A DNA stretch of 50,662 nucleotides from Kutzneria sp. 744 (GTDB lineage Bacteria > Actinomycetota > Actinomycetes > Mycobacteriales > Pseudonocardiaceae): the NCBI RefSeq assembly GCF_000568255.1, contig NZ_KK037166.1, positions 919,717-970,378 on the forward strand, read 5' to 3'. The stretch's first letter is position 1. The number at the start of each line of letters is the position of its first letter. Positions 42,201 to 50,208 of this stretch are shown here, one piece after another. A model generated the notes under the pieces. That model saw only the letters and a program-made list of their open reading frames with translations. It did no database searches and was not told the DNA's origin. A program made the translations under genes and the position numbers.

Positions 42201-42308
42201 CCACGCGGTCAACGTCAACGGAACGACATCCCCATACACAGCAGGACGAATCCGCTGCTCCAGGACTCGGTCGAGACGCGCCTCGACCTGCTTGCGGTCG
42301 TCATGCAT
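39210..42308 (-). CDS. Alpha-mannosidase, glycoside hydrolase family 38
   Basis: 1032 residues, no signal peptide, so intracellular. The GH38 catalytic domain (about 250-520) carries the zinc motif HAHID (His 259, His 261, Asp 263) and the nucleophile Asp 373 in WLPDSFGYTAAYPQL; the zinc His near the domain end is in VLLHQFHDILPGSS. The middle helical domain and the large C-terminal beta domains complete the family shape. GH38 enzymes release alpha-linked mannose from oligomannose or N-glycan fragments, retaining configuration, with zinc. The ATG at 42308 overlaps the GH4 gene by 8 bp, so both are in one operon with the DeoR gene. It suggests use of mannosyl glycans imported by the divergent ABC system. 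Confidence 0.92.
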   Translation of the reverse strand: MHDDRKQVEARLDRVLEQRIRPAVYGDVVPLTLTAWHVPDEPVPVSEALAAPYSPFAVGERWGRPWSTTWFRVVGTVPAEWAGRRVEAVFDLGFVGDWPGGQAEALVYSPSGQPVKGIEPRNQYVPVAAPAVGGEPVELLLEAAANPDILANGFIPTPMGDKLTAPPDPIYTFARADLAVLNEDVWHLVLDIEVAGELMKQLSEHDTRRHELLRALERTLDAVDIADVGGTAAAARVQLEGVLSRPAHASAHTLSSVGHAHIDSAWLWPLRETVRKTGRTFANVTALAKDYPEFVFACSQAQQYAWAKEHHPVVYQRMQEAAKAGNWVPVGGMWVEADGNLPGGEALARQLVHGKRFFLDEFGVECEGVWLPDSFGYTAAYPQLARLAGMHWFLTQKISWNQTNKMPHHTFWWEGIDGSRVFTHFPPVDTYNAVFSGEEMAHAARNYADKGGGTRSLVPFGHGDGGGGPTREMMEKARRLASLEGSPRVVVQDPNVFFREAEAEYSNAPVWSGELYLELHRATYTSQARTKSGNRRSEHLLREAELWAATAAVRAGYSYPYEQLDRLWKTVLLHQFHDILPGSSIAWVHREAEATYAAVAADLRGIIDGASSALAGTAADVPWVLNAGPRARTEVVAVPRKLAVDGQSLSDGSVAVLTAVEGSTAGPLVTVSAAHPVVVGDRLLENGFVRVSFDDDGLFTSVYDLVEDREVLAPGERGNLLRLHTDFPNQWDAWDIDQHYRHQYTDLTDASSITVVEHGPLVGALRVERRFGSSTLVQTIRLCAGSPRVDIETEIDWHEQEKIIKAVFPLDVHADRSAAEIQFGHVFRPTHTNTSWEAARFEVFCHRWVHVAEPDYGVAVLNDSTYGHDVGRAARPDGGTTTTLRLSLVRAPRVPDPHADQGLHRMTYSLLPGASVADAVEGGYALNLPLRVVPGSSRASTSPLVALDGRRAAVESVKLADDRSGDVVVRLYESLGGRARTVLRPGFPVSRVQVVDLLERPLGQDLPVAPDGSVHLRFRPFQVQTLRLTPSP

Positions 42309-43656
42309 TGCTGGCCGCCTTGAGGTAGTCGAGGCCGGGGGCGTGAGTCAGATACCCGTCGAGCAGACGCCGCGCCACAGCAACGGAATCCACCAAGGGA
42401 TGCAACGCGAAGGCCCGCAGAGCAGCGGACCGGTCGCCAGTAGTGGCAGCGGCGATGACGTCCCGCTCCACGGATTTCACGGCAGTCACCAGCCCGACGG
42501 AGTGCGGGGCCAGCGGCAGGCCGGTGATGGGACGGGCGCCGTTGGCGTCGACGTGGCAGTTCGTCTCGATCACGGCCTCGTCGTCGAGCGGCTTCAACGC
42601 GCCCCGACCACGGACGTTGAGGATCAGCGTGGTGCGCTCGTCCAGGGCGATGGCCCGCATCAGGGCCAGGGCGACCTTCTCGTAGCCGCCGGAGTCCAGG
42701 TCGCACGAGTTGCGCTCGCCGGCGTCCACGGCCTCACGGTTCTCGGCCATGTAGGTGACCTCACGCTCCAGGCGCGTGGCGTCCCAGGTGGCGAACGGCG
42801 GCGTGCCGGGGACCTGCATCTGCTCGTAGAAACGGGACTGCTGGTCCAGCAGGAACGCCCCGCGGGTCTGCGAAGCCGCCCGCGCGCCGGCCACGGCCTC
42901 GCGGTTGAAGTAGTAGTAGTGCAGGTACTCGTTGGGCAGGGAACCCAAGGTGCGCAACCAGTCCGCGCCGAAGAGCTTGCCCTCCTCGAACGACGTGAGG
43001 GCGTCCTCGTCGGCCAGCAGCCGGGGCAGCACGTCCACGCCGTCGACGCGGATCGCCCGCAGCCAGCCCAAGTGGTTCAACCCCGCGTAGTCCAGCCAGG
43101 CCCGCGACGGGTCGACGCCCAGTGCCTGGGCGGCGCGGCGGCCGAGGCCGACCGGCGAGTCGCAGATCCCGATCACCCGGTCGCCCAGGTGCGCGGCCAT
43201 GGCCTCGGTGACCATGCCGGCCGGGTTGGTGAAGTTGATGACCCACGCCTCAGGGGCCAGGCGGGCGATGCGGCGGGCGATGTCCACCGCGACCGGAATC
43301 GTCCGCAGGCCGTACGCGATGCCGCCGGCCCCGACCGTCTCCTGGCCGAGAACACCCAGCTCCAGGGCCACCTTCTCGTCGGTGGCGCGGCCGGCCAGTC
43401 CGCCGACGCGGATGGCCGAGAACACGAAGTCGGCGCCGGTCACCGCCTCGTCCAGGTCGGTCGTCACGCGCACTTCCGGCGCGTCGTCATGATCGGACGC
43501 CTGCTCGCGCAGCACCTTGACGATGGCGTCCAGGCGGCGCGGATCCAGGTCGTGCAGGGTCACGTGCGTGACCCGGTCCTTGCCCCGATCGGCCAGCAGC
43601 GCCCGGTAGACGAGGGGGACCCGAAAGCCACCCCCGCCCAGGATCGTCAGCCTCAT
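42301..43656 (-). CDS. Glycoside hydrolase family 4 (6-phospho-beta-glucosidase-like)
   Basis: 451 residues from ATG 43656. The N-terminal Rossmann fold (LTILGGGGFRVPLVYRALL) binds NAD+, which GH4 enzymes use in a redox-elimination hydrolysis. Family blocks include VINFTNPAGMVTEAM, GICDSPVGLGRRAAQALG with the metal Cys, YAGLNHLGWLRA with the metal His, and NVRGRGALKPLDDEAVIE. It resembles bacterial 6-phospho-beta-glucosidases, but without a PTS here the true substrate may be an unphosphorylated or otherwise modified glycoside. Its start overlaps the DeoR stop (ATGA). A longer upstream frame is a shadow of the DeoR gene. Confidence 0.88.
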   Translation of the reverse strand: MRLTILGGGGFRVPLVYRALLADRGKDRVTHVTLHDLDPRRLDAIVKVLREQASDHDDAPEVRVTTDLDEAVTGADFVFSAIRVGGLAGRATDEKVALELGVLGQETVGAGGIAYGLRTIPVAVDIARRIARLAPEAWVINFTNPAGMVTEAMAAHLGDRVIGICDSPVGLGRRAAQALGVDPSRAWLDYAGLNHLGWLRAIRVDGVDVLPRLLADEDALTSFEEGKLFGADWLRTLGSLPNEYLHYYYFNREAVAGARAASQTRGAFLLDQQSRFYEQMQVPGTPPFATWDATRLEREVTYMAENREAVDAGERNSCDLDSGGYEKVALALMRAIALDERTTLILNVRGRGALKPLDDEAVIETNCHVDANGARPITGLPLAPHSVGLVTAVKSVERDVIAAATTGDRSAALRAFALHPLVDSVAVARRLLDGYLTHAPGLDYLKAASNA

Positions 43657-44405
43657 GCCTCCACGACCTCCACCCCAGCTTCGCGCAGTGCGCCGCACGT
43701 CGCCGCGTCGGCGGGCGCGTTCGTCACCACGACGTCGAGATCCTCCGGCCCGCACACGCGGGCCATGCCCGTGCCGGGGAACTTCCCGGCGTCGGCGGCT
43801 AACACGACCTTCTCCGCGGCGGCGATCATCGCCCGCTTCACCGGCACCTCGACGGCGGTCGTGTCGAGCACGTGGCCGTCGGGCCGGATGCCGCTGGTGC
43901 CCAGGAAGAGCACGTCGGCGTGCACCTGGCGCAGGTTGTCCTCGGTCAGGAAGCCCACCAGGGAACGGTAGTCCCGGCGGACCACGCCGCCCAGCAGGAT
44001 GAGCTGGATCTCCTTGTCCTCCACCAGTTCCTCGAAAACGGCGAGGTTGCTGGTGATCACCGTGAGGGAACGGCCGCGCAGGTGGCGGGCGATGCGGTGC
44101 GCGGTGGTGCCGATGTCCAGCAGCACGGTCTGGCCGTCGCGCACCATCGCCGCGCAGCGGGCGGCCACGGCGTCCTTGGCCTCCACGCGCACGTCGGCGA
44201 CGTCGGCGAACGGGTCGTCATGGCCGTTCACGGGGACCGCTCCGCCGAAGACCCGCCGCAGCAGGCCCTCGTCCTCCAGTTGCAGCAGGTCGCGCCGGAT
44301 CGTCGCCTGGCTCGCGCCCAGCAGGTCGGCCAGCACGGCCACCGTGCTGGGGCCGTCCGAGCGCAGCGCGCGCAGGATCAGCTCGTGTCGTCGGGCGGGA
44401 AGCAC
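43653..44405 (-). CDS. DeoR-family transcriptional repressor of the glycan operon
   Basis: 250 residues. The N-terminal winged helix (MLPARRHELILRALRSDG; LLGASQATIRRDLLQLEDEG) is the DeoR/GlpR signature. The C-terminal DeoR sensor domain (about 75-235; LLDIGTTAHRIARHL, TVITSNLAVFEEL, FLGTSGIRPDGHVLD) resembles a sugar-phosphate isomerase and typically binds a sugar phosphate. The likely inducer is a phosphorylated sugar made by the divergent PfkB kinase. The start is GTG 44405 behind AGGG. It is divergent from the kinase-ABC-fucosidase operon, so it can control both sides from the 107-bp gap. Confidence 0.9.
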   Translation of the reverse strand: MLPARRHELILRALRSDGPSTVAVLADLLGASQATIRRDLLQLEDEGLLRRVFGGAVPVNGHDDPFADVADVRVEAKDAVAARCAAMVRDGQTVLLDIGTTAHRIARHLRGRSLTVITSNLAVFEELVEDKEIQLILLGGVVRRDYRSLVGFLTEDNLRQVHADVLFLGTSGIRPDGHVLDTTAVEVPVKRAMIAAAEKVVLAADAGKFPGTGMARVCGPEDLDVVVTNAPADAATCGALREAGVEVVEA

Positions 44406-44512
44406 AGTCGGACCCTACTCTGCAAACTCGCTCAAAGTCACGCAGCTATTGCCATTCTCGTGCACGCGGTGCAGTCTCTAGCTCAACTTCGGACCGAACA
44501 GAAGGTTGCGGC
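44406..44512. promoter_or_regulatory. Divergent promoter region of the glycan locus
   Basis: 107 bp between the DeoR repressor start (minus) and the PfkB kinase start (plus). It is AT-richer than its surroundings and has GCAAA and TCAAA about ten bases apart (44422 and 44432), the kind of A-tract pair DeoR proteins often bind. A CTCTAGCTC near 44476 may be part of a -10. No perfect palindrome is seen. Confidence 0.45.
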
Positions 44513-45475
44513 GTGGCAACACCAGCAGCGGTCCCCGACGTGTTCCTGTCGGGCCTGCTCTTCTACGACATCGGCTTCGCCGGCCTGCCCGCCGCGCCGG
44601 CGGCCGGCACCGAGGTCTGGGCCGGGTCGCGCGGCACCAGCCCCGGCGGCATCGCCAACTTCGCCGTGGCGCTTAGCCGGCTGGGCCTGCGCACCTCGCT
44701 GGCCGCCGCCATCGGTTCGGACGTCATGGGCGACATGTGCCAGCGGGAACTGCTGGCCGAAGGCGTCGATCTGTCGCTGTCCCGGGTGATCCCCGACTGG
44801 CTGATGCCGCTGACCGTGGCCATGGCATACGACGGCGACCGCGCGCTGGTCACCCACGGCACCGCCGCGCCCGTCACGGCCGACGACCTGGTCGGCACCC
44901 CGCCACCGGCCCGCGCGGCCGTCGCCCATCTCTGCCCCGAGCCACAGACTTGGATCGGCAAGGCCGTCGCCCAGGACACCCTCGTGTTCGCGGACGCCGG
45001 GTGGGAGGAGGCCTCACACCACGCCGAGGCGATCCTGGCCCAGCTGCCCGGTTGTCACGCGTTCCTGCCCAACGACCGTGAAGCCATGGCTTACACCGGA
45101 ACGGATTCCGCCGAGGCCGCGGTGGCCAAGCTCGCCGAACTGGTGCCGCTGGCCGTCGTGACGTGCGGGGCCGACGGGGTCCTGGCCATCGACGGCAGCA
45201 CGGGCGAGAGCGCCTCGATCCCCGGCGTCGCCGTTGACGCCGTCGACACCACCGGCGCCGGCGATGTGTTCGGCGCCGCGCTGGTTTTCGCCACCCTGGC
45301 CGGCCTGGCCCTGGCCGACCGGCTCCGCTTCGCCGCCCTCGTCGCCGCACTGTCGGTGCGGCGGATCGGCGGAGCCGCGTCCGCTCCACTGTGGACGGAC
45401 CTGGCCCGCTGGCGGGCCACCGATCACCGCCCCGAACACGCCTTCCTCGACCGCCTGCCGGGCATGCACGACTAG
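44513..45475 (+). CDS. PfkB-family sugar kinase
   Basis: 320 residues with the ribokinase fold: GGIANFAVALSRLGL (substrate lid region), PNDREAMAYTG and the anion-hole/catalytic motif DTTGAGDVFGAAL near residue 245. These kinases phosphorylate sugars, nucleosides or related compounds with ATP. The start is GTG 44513 with GAAGG upstream. As first gene of the ABC importer operon it probably phosphorylates the imported or released sugar, giving the signal seen by the DeoR repressor. The exact sugar (fructose, mannose-derived or another) is not determined. Confidence 0.88.
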   Translation: MATPAAVPDVFLSGLLFYDIGFAGLPAAPAAGTEVWAGSRGTSPGGIANFAVALSRLGLRTSLAAAIGSDVMGDMCQRELLAEGVDLSLSRVIPDWLMPLTVAMAYDGDRALVTHGTAAPVTADDLVGTPPPARAAVAHLCPEPQTWIGKAVAQDTLVFADAGWEEASHHAEAILAQLPGCHAFLPNDREAMAYTGTDSAEAAVAKLAELVPLAVVTCGADGVLAIDGSTGESASIPGVAVDAVDTTGAGDVFGAALVFATLAGLALADRLRFAALVAALSVRRIGGAASAPLWTDLARWRATDHRPEHAFLDRLPGMHD

Positions 45476-45485
45476 GAGCGATCCC

Positions 45486-46763
45486 ATGGAACTCTCCCGC
45501 AGACGATTCATCCAGGCCTCGGCGCTGACCGCCATGGCCGCCGGTTTCTCCGCCGCCTGCGGCAGCTCCGGCGCAGGCGGCGCCCAGGGCAAGGACCTGA
45601 CCCTGTGGTACTGGGGCGGCGGCCTGAGCGACAAGGTCGTCGGCGACGCCAAGACCCAGTTCGCCAAGGACATCACGCTCACCGCCAGCTCCATCGGCGG
45701 CGACTTCAAGCAGAAGCTCGTCACCACGCTGGCCGCCGGCGGCTCCTCGGTGCCGGACATCACCGGCATCAAGGGCGAGGACATGGCCTCGTTCCTGCCC
45801 AGTGCCAGCAAGTTCCTCGACCTCAACGAGTTGGGGTTCAAGGACGTCTCGTCGCAGTACCTGGCGTGGAAGGTCAAGCGGGCGCAGACCACCGACGGCA
45901 AGCAGCTCGGCTTCCCGATCGACATCGGCCCGACCGGCATGTACTACCGGACGGACCTGTTCGAGCAGGCCGGCCTGCCCACCGACCCGAAGCAGGTGGC
46001 GGCCCAGGTCAAGACCTGGGACGACTTCTTCGCCATGGGCAAGCAGCTGCACCAGGCCGTGCCCAAGTCCTTCCCCATGCGCAACCTGCCCGAGCTGTTC
46101 AGCATCGTGGTCAACCAGGGCACCAAGCGGTTCGTCGACGAGAACAACCACTTCATCGGCGACCAGGAGCACATCCGCACCGCCTGGAACACCGCCGTGA
46201 AGGGCGCGACCGCCGGCCTGAACGGCAAGGTGGACGACAACAGCTGGAACGCGGCGATCTCCACCGGCACACTCGGCGTCGAGCTCGGGGCCGCCTGGCA
46301 CGCCCTGGACATCGAGCAGGCCGCCCCCGACCTCAAGGGCAAGTGGCGGGTGGCCCCGATGCCCGGCGGCCCGGCCAACGACGGCGGCTCCTTCCTGGCG
46401 CTGCCCAGGCAGTGCCGCAACCCCGAGCAGGCGTTCAAGGTCATCAGCTGGATCCTGAGCCCGGCCAACGACGCCCGAAGCTTCACCGACGCGGCGATCT
46501 TCCCGGCCGCCCCGGCCGCCTACAAGCTGCCGGCGCTGACCGCGGGCGACCCGTACTTCGGCGGCCAGAGCACCATCGACGTGTTCGGGCCGGCCGCCGA
46601 GGCCATCCCGATCAGCTACGAGGCCCCGGCCGACGCGGCCGTGATGGCGCCCTACCGCACGGAACTGGGCAACATCGAGGCCAGCGGCAAGTCGCCCGAG
46701 GCGGCCTGGAACGACGCGGTGAGCCAGGCCAAGCAGATCGCCCAGCGGCAGGGGGTGAGCTGA
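45486..46763 (+). CDS. ABC sugar transporter, substrate-binding lipoprotein
   Basis: 425 residues. The N-terminus combines a twin-arginine-like motif (SRRRFIQASALTAMAAG) with a lipobox at AAC, so Cys 25 or so is lipidated and the protein may be exported by Tat. The mature part is an extracellular solute-binding protein family 1 fold (TLWYWGGGLSDKVV; DITGIKGEDMASFLP; FPIDIGPTGMYYRTDLFEQ; AWHALDIEQAAPDLKG), used for oligosaccharides. ATG 45486 has AGGAG 7 nt upstream and lies 10 bp after the kinase stop. With the two permeases it forms a CUT1-type sugar importer. Confidence 0.92.
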   Translation: MELSRRRFIQASALTAMAAGFSAACGSSGAGGAQGKDLTLWYWGGGLSDKVVGDAKTQFAKDITLTASSIGGDFKQKLVTTLAAGGSSVPDITGIKGEDMASFLPSASKFLDLNELGFKDVSSQYLAWKVKRAQTTDGKQLGFPIDIGPTGMYYRTDLFEQAGLPTDPKQVAAQVKTWDDFFAMGKQLHQAVPKSFPMRNLPELFSIVVNQGTKRFVDENNHFIGDQEHIRTAWNTAVKGATAGLNGKVDDNSWNAAISTGTLGVELGAAWHALDIEQAAPDLKGKWRVAPMPGGPANDGGSFLALPRQCRNPEQAFKVISWILSPANDARSFTDAAIFPAAPAAYKLPALTAGDPYFGGQSTIDVFGPAAEAIPISYEAPADAAVMAPYRTELGNIEASGKSPEAAWNDAVSQAKQIAQRQGVS

Positions 46764-46765
46764 GC

Positions 46766-47728
46766 TTGGCCACTCGGACGGCGCCGCCCCGGTTCCGCCC
46801 TCGGCGCACCCCTCCCCTCTCGGCCCAGCCGGCCCGGCGAGGAGTCCTCACCTACTGGCGGCAGTACCTCGCGATCTCGCCGTTCTACCTGATGTTCGCG
46901 GTCTTCTCGCTGTTCCCGGTGTTCTTCTCGCTGTTCCTGGCCTTCCAGCACTGGGACGGCCTCAGCGACATGAAGTTCGTGGGGCTGCAGCAGTTCGGGT
47001 TCCTGATCAAGGATCCGGTGTTCTGGCTGTCGGTGCGCAACACGCTGGTCATCTGGGTGCTCTCGACCGTGCCGACGCTGTTCGGCGCCCTGGTGCTGGC
47101 CGCGCTGGTGCACTCGGTGCGGCGGTTCAAGGGCTTCTACCGGATCGCGCTGTTCCTGCCCAACGTCACCTCCATCGTGGCCGTCGCGATCTTCTTCGCG
47201 GCGGTGTTCAGCAACAACTTCGGTCTGGTCAACGCCATTCTGGCCGGGGTGGGCATTCCGCCGGTGGCCTGGCTGAGCAACCCGTGGCTGATCAAGGTGG
47301 TCATCGCGCTGCTGATGACGTGGATGTGGACCGGCTACAACATGATCATCTATCTGGCCGGCCTGCAGGCGATCCCGCCGGAGGTGCACGAGGCCGCCCG
47401 CATCGACGGCGCCGGGCCGGTGCGCGCGTTCTTCTCCGTGACGCTGCCGATGCTGCGGCCGATCATCCTGTTCACCGTGGTCATCTCCACCATCAACGGG
47501 CTGCAGAGCTTCAGCGAGCCGCAGGTGCTGTTCGGCACCAACGCGGCCAACGCCAGCCTCGGCGGGCCCGGTCAGGCCGGCCTGACCACGCTGCTGTACT
47601 TCTACCAGGAGGCGTTCACCAACAACGACTACGGCTACGGCGCCGCGATCGTGTGGGCGTTCTTCCTGCTGATCCTCGTGCTGGTCGTGGTCAACTGGTG
47701 GCTGGTGCAACGCGGGAGGAAGGAATGA
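46766..47728 (+). CDS. ABC sugar transporter, permease 1 (MalF-like)
   Basis: 320 residues with six membrane helices after a basic N-terminal tail. The inner-loop EAA motif, which contacts the ATPase, is EVHEAARIDGAGPVRAF. It belongs to the CUT1 MalF-like permeases. The start is a TTG at 46766, 2 bp after the binding-protein stop, with a GGGGG stretch upstream; no ATG or GTG fits better. The stop overlaps the next permease (ATGA). No ATPase gene lies in the locus, so a shared MsiK-like ATPase elsewhere is expected. Confidence 0.9.
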   Translation: MATRTAPPRFRPRRTPPLSAQPARRGVLTYWRQYLAISPFYLMFAVFSLFPVFFSLFLAFQHWDGLSDMKFVGLQQFGFLIKDPVFWLSVRNTLVIWVLSTVPTLFGALVLAALVHSVRRFKGFYRIALFLPNVTSIVAVAIFFAAVFSNNFGLVNAILAGVGIPPVAWLSNPWLIKVVIALLMTWMWTGYNMIIYLAGLQAIPPEVHEAARIDGAGPVRAFFSVTLPMLRPIILFTVVISTINGLQSFSEPQVLFGTNAANASLGGPGQAGLTTLLYFYQEAFTNNDYGYGAAIVWAFFLLILVLVVVNWWLVQRGRKE

Positions 47729-48540
47729 CCCGTCGCTGGGGCACCCACGCGATCCTGGTCGTGGCCGTGCTGATCTCCGTGTTCCCGTTCGTGTGGACCA
47801 TCATCATGGCCACCAACACGACCACGGACATCTACCACAACCCGCCCAAGTTCACACCCGGCTCGCACCTGCTGGACAACATCGGCAACGTGCTGGCCAA
47901 CGTCGACTTCTTCGGGTCGATGCTCAACACCCTGGTCGTCGCCTCGGTCACGACGTTCCTGGTGGTGTTCATCGACTCGCTGGCCGCCTTCGCCTTCGCC
48001 AAGTTCGACTTCCCCGGCCGAAGAGTCCTTTTCGGACTACTGCTGGTTTTCATGATGCTGCCGCTACAGCTGGGCACCCTGCCGCAGTTCATCATCATGT
48101 CCCAGATCGGCTGGGTCGGCACGCTGCAGGCCCTGGTGCCGCCCGCGCTGGCCAACGCGTTCGGCATCTTCTGGATGCGCCAGTACATCAGCGGAGGCGT
48201 GCCCGACGAGCTGCTCGACGCCGCGCGCATCGACGGCTGCGGCTTCTTCCGCCAGTACTGGAACGTCGCCGTCCCGCTGATGCGGCCGGCCCTGTCGTTC
48301 CTGTCGATCTACGCCTTCGTCAACTCGTGGAACGACTACATCTGGCCGCTGATCGTGCTCACCAACCCCGACCGGCTGACGCTCCAGGTCGCGCTGGCGC
48401 AGTTGAACGTGGGCCACAGCACCGACTACAGCATGGTCATGGCCGGGGTCCTGATGGCCACCGTGCCCATGGTCGCCGTGTTCGGCCTGTTCGCCCGCGG
48501 TTTCATCGCGGGAGCCACCGAGGGGGCGATCCGCGGGTGA
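47725..48540 (+). CDS. ABC sugar transporter, permease 2 (MalG-like)
   Basis: 271 residues, six membrane helices (first HAILVVAVLISVFPFVW). The EAA loop is DELLDAARIDGCGFFRQYW, and VNSWNDYIWPLIVL is a typical CUT1 MalG-like block. The start ATG 47725 follows GGAGGAAGG, one of the strongest ribosome binding sites in the operon. It overlaps the first permease by 4 bp and its stop overlaps the fucosidase start (GTGA), so the importer and hydrolase are made together. Confidence 0.92.
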   Translation: MTRRWGTHAILVVAVLISVFPFVWTIIMATNTTTDIYHNPPKFTPGSHLLDNIGNVLANVDFFGSMLNTLVVASVTTFLVVFIDSLAAFAFAKFDFPGRRVLFGLLLVFMMLPLQLGTLPQFIIMSQIGWVGTLQALVPPALANAFGIFWMRQYISGGVPDELLDAARIDGCGFFRQYWNVAVPLMRPALSFLSIYAFVNSWNDYIWPLIVLTNPDRLTLQVALAQLNVGHSTDYSMVMAGVLMATVPMVAVFGLFARGFIAGATEGAIRG

Positions 48541-49805
48541 CCTGGTTCCAGGACGCCAAGTTCGGCATCTTCATGCACTGGGGCGCCTACTCCGTGCCCG
48601 CGTGGGCCGAGCCCATCGGCGAGCTGGGCACGTTCGACTCGGAGTTCTGGTTCGCCCACTGCCCCTATGCCGAGTGGTACTGGAACACCAGCCAGATCCC
48701 CGGCAGCGCAGCCTTTTCCCACCACCAGTCGGTGCACGGCGGCCGGCCGTACGACTCCTTCTTGGACTTCTGGCGGGCCGAGAACTTCGATCCCGCCGAC
48801 CTGGCTTCGCTCTTCGCCGGGCGGGGCCCGCTACGTGGTGCCGACACAGCACACGACGCATCACCCTGTGGACGCTCCCGCACGGCACCCGCAACACGTA
48901 CACCGCGGTCCCCGCCGCGACCTCGTCGCTCCATCGCGGACGCCTCTCGTGCCGCCGGGTTGCGGTTCGGCGTCTACTACTCCGGCGGCATCGACTGGTT
49001 CGCCGGCCGCCGGGCCGTCATCCGGCACGAGGACCAGATCGACGACCACGGCCGGGCCAACGAGGCCGCCTACGCCGCGTACGCTCTTCGCCACGTCCAG
49101 GACCTCATCACCCGCTACTCCCCCGACATCCTGTGGAACGACATCGGCTGGCCCGACCAGGGCCTGGTCGATCTGCCCGGCCTGTTCGCCTTCTACCGCG
49201 CCGACGTTCCCCACGGCATCGTCAACGACCGGTGGGACGGCACCCACTCCCGCCGCCCCGACGTCGCCTACGACTTCCGCACCAGCGAGTACCAGGCCAA
49301 CCGCTCGGTCGAGGGCTCCGGCCCGTGGGAGAACTGCCGTGGCATCGGCTTCTCCTTCGGCTACAACCAGGCCGAGGACGCTTCCCACTCGTTGCCTGTG
49401 GCCGGGGCCGTCCGCCAGCTGGCCGACGTGGTTTCCCGTGGTGGCAACCTGTTGTTGAACGTCGGCCCTCGCGCCGACGGCACGCTCCCACCGACGCAGT
49501 GGGCTGTGCTGGAGGGCATGGCCGAGTGGATGGCCGTCAATTCCGTTGCCATCCATGACACCCGGCCGCTGGACGGCGTTTCCCCCAGCGATTCTCCTTG
49601 GCTGCGCTGGACTCGCGGTGGCAACCACGCCTATGCCCTGATAGCCGAAACCGGCGAGATGAGACTTCCTCACCTCGCCGGCCTGCTCGATCTTGACACT
49701 GCTGTGAGGCTCGACGGCAAGCCCGTGATCTCCGAGGGAACGGCCGTCACGCTGGGCGAGATCGGCGACCTGCCGATCGTCGTCCGCTTCGACCTGGTGT
49801 CCTAG
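48537..49805 (+). CDS. Alpha-L-fucosidase, GH29, with a locally scrambled reading frame
   Basis: 422 residues as read, from GTG 48537, with no signal peptide. Start (FQDAKFGIFMHWGAYSVPAW) and later blocks (GLRFGVYYSGGIDWF; ILWNDIGWPDQG with the nucleophile Asp; NLLLNVGPRADGTLPP) match GH29, which removes alpha-L-fucose. Between about 48820 and 48932 (residues 95-132) the sequence reads out of frame although the ends are in phase. Restoring about nine single G or C bases gives the expected block ARYVVPTQHHDGITLWDAP with the conserved active-site HHDG, then RNTVHRGPRRDLVAPIADA. An annotation program would call this gene intact with an odd insert. It completes the glycan locus, probably acting on imported fucosylated saccharides. 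Confidence 0.88.
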   Translation: MTWFQDAKFGIFMHWGAYSVPAWAEPIGELGTFDSEFWFAHCPYAEWYWNTSQIPGSAAFSHHQSVHGGRPYDSFLDFWRAENFDPADLASLFAGRGPLRGADTAHDASPCGRSRTAPATRTPRSPPRPRRSIADASRAAGLRFGVYYSGGIDWFAGRRAVIRHEDQIDDHGRANEAAYAAYALRHVQDLITRYSPDILWNDIGWPDQGLVDLPGLFAFYRADVPHGIVNDRWDGTHSRRPDVAYDFRTSEYQANRSVEGSGPWENCRGIGFSFGYNQAEDASHSLPVAGAVRQLADVVSRGGNLLLNVGPRADGTLPPTQWAVLEGMAEWMAVNSVAIHDTRPLDGVSPSDSPWLRWTRGGNHAYALIAETGEMRLPHLAGLLDLDTAVRLDGKPVISEGTAVTLGEIGDLPIVVRFDLVS

Positions 49806-50203
49806 TCCTCGATCACCGGGTTGCACGGGGACAGGAAGGGGTCCAGGCGGGTGTGGATCTCGCCCCGAGCCATCACCCGCACCCGGAACGCGTTGACGCC
49901 GGGCGTGTCGAAGTCGGCCGGGTCGTCGGAGCGCTCGTACAGCAGGCCGTAACTGCCGGGGAACCGCGTGGCGACATGCTCCAACAGCCTGTCCAGCTCC
50001 ATCGCCTCGACGCCTCGCCGGTTCGCCACCCCGTTCACCTCCAGGAATTCCCGGGCGTTGTGGACGACCACCCGCACCGTGCCCATCGACCACGCCAACT
50101 CGGCGACCCGGGCCCGCAGCTCCGCCAGCCCCTCCGCCAGCGTTCCCTCATCAGCTTCATAGGCCGATTCCGAGATGCCGAACCAGCCGTGGAACTCGTG
50201 CAT
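49802..50203 (-). CDS. Imm7-like immunity protein
   Basis: 133 residues starting MHEFHGWFGISESAYE, a beginning I associate with the Imm7 immunity family of polymorphic toxin systems. The rest is a small alpha/beta protein (LAELRARVAELAWSMG; VVHNAREFLEVNGVANRR; FPGSYGLLYERSDDP). It follows the toxin gene by 5 bp on the same strand, the usual order for toxin then immunity. It would bind the toxin domain in the cytoplasm and block self-killing. Its stop overlaps the fucosidase stop by 4 bp on the opposite strand. Confidence 0.8.
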   Translation of the reverse strand: MHEFHGWFGISESAYEADEGTLAEGLAELRARVAELAWSMGTVRVVVHNAREFLEVNGVANRRGVEAMELDRLLEHVATRFPGSYGLLYERSDDPADFDTPGVNAFRVRVMARGEIHTRLDPFLSPCNPVIED

Positions 50204-50208
50204 GGCAG

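Noticed and set aside
39039-42323. 1094-residue plus-strand open frame opposite the GH38 gene
   Set aside because: Antisense shadow; no start signal or recognisable protein, and the minus strand is a textbook GH38.
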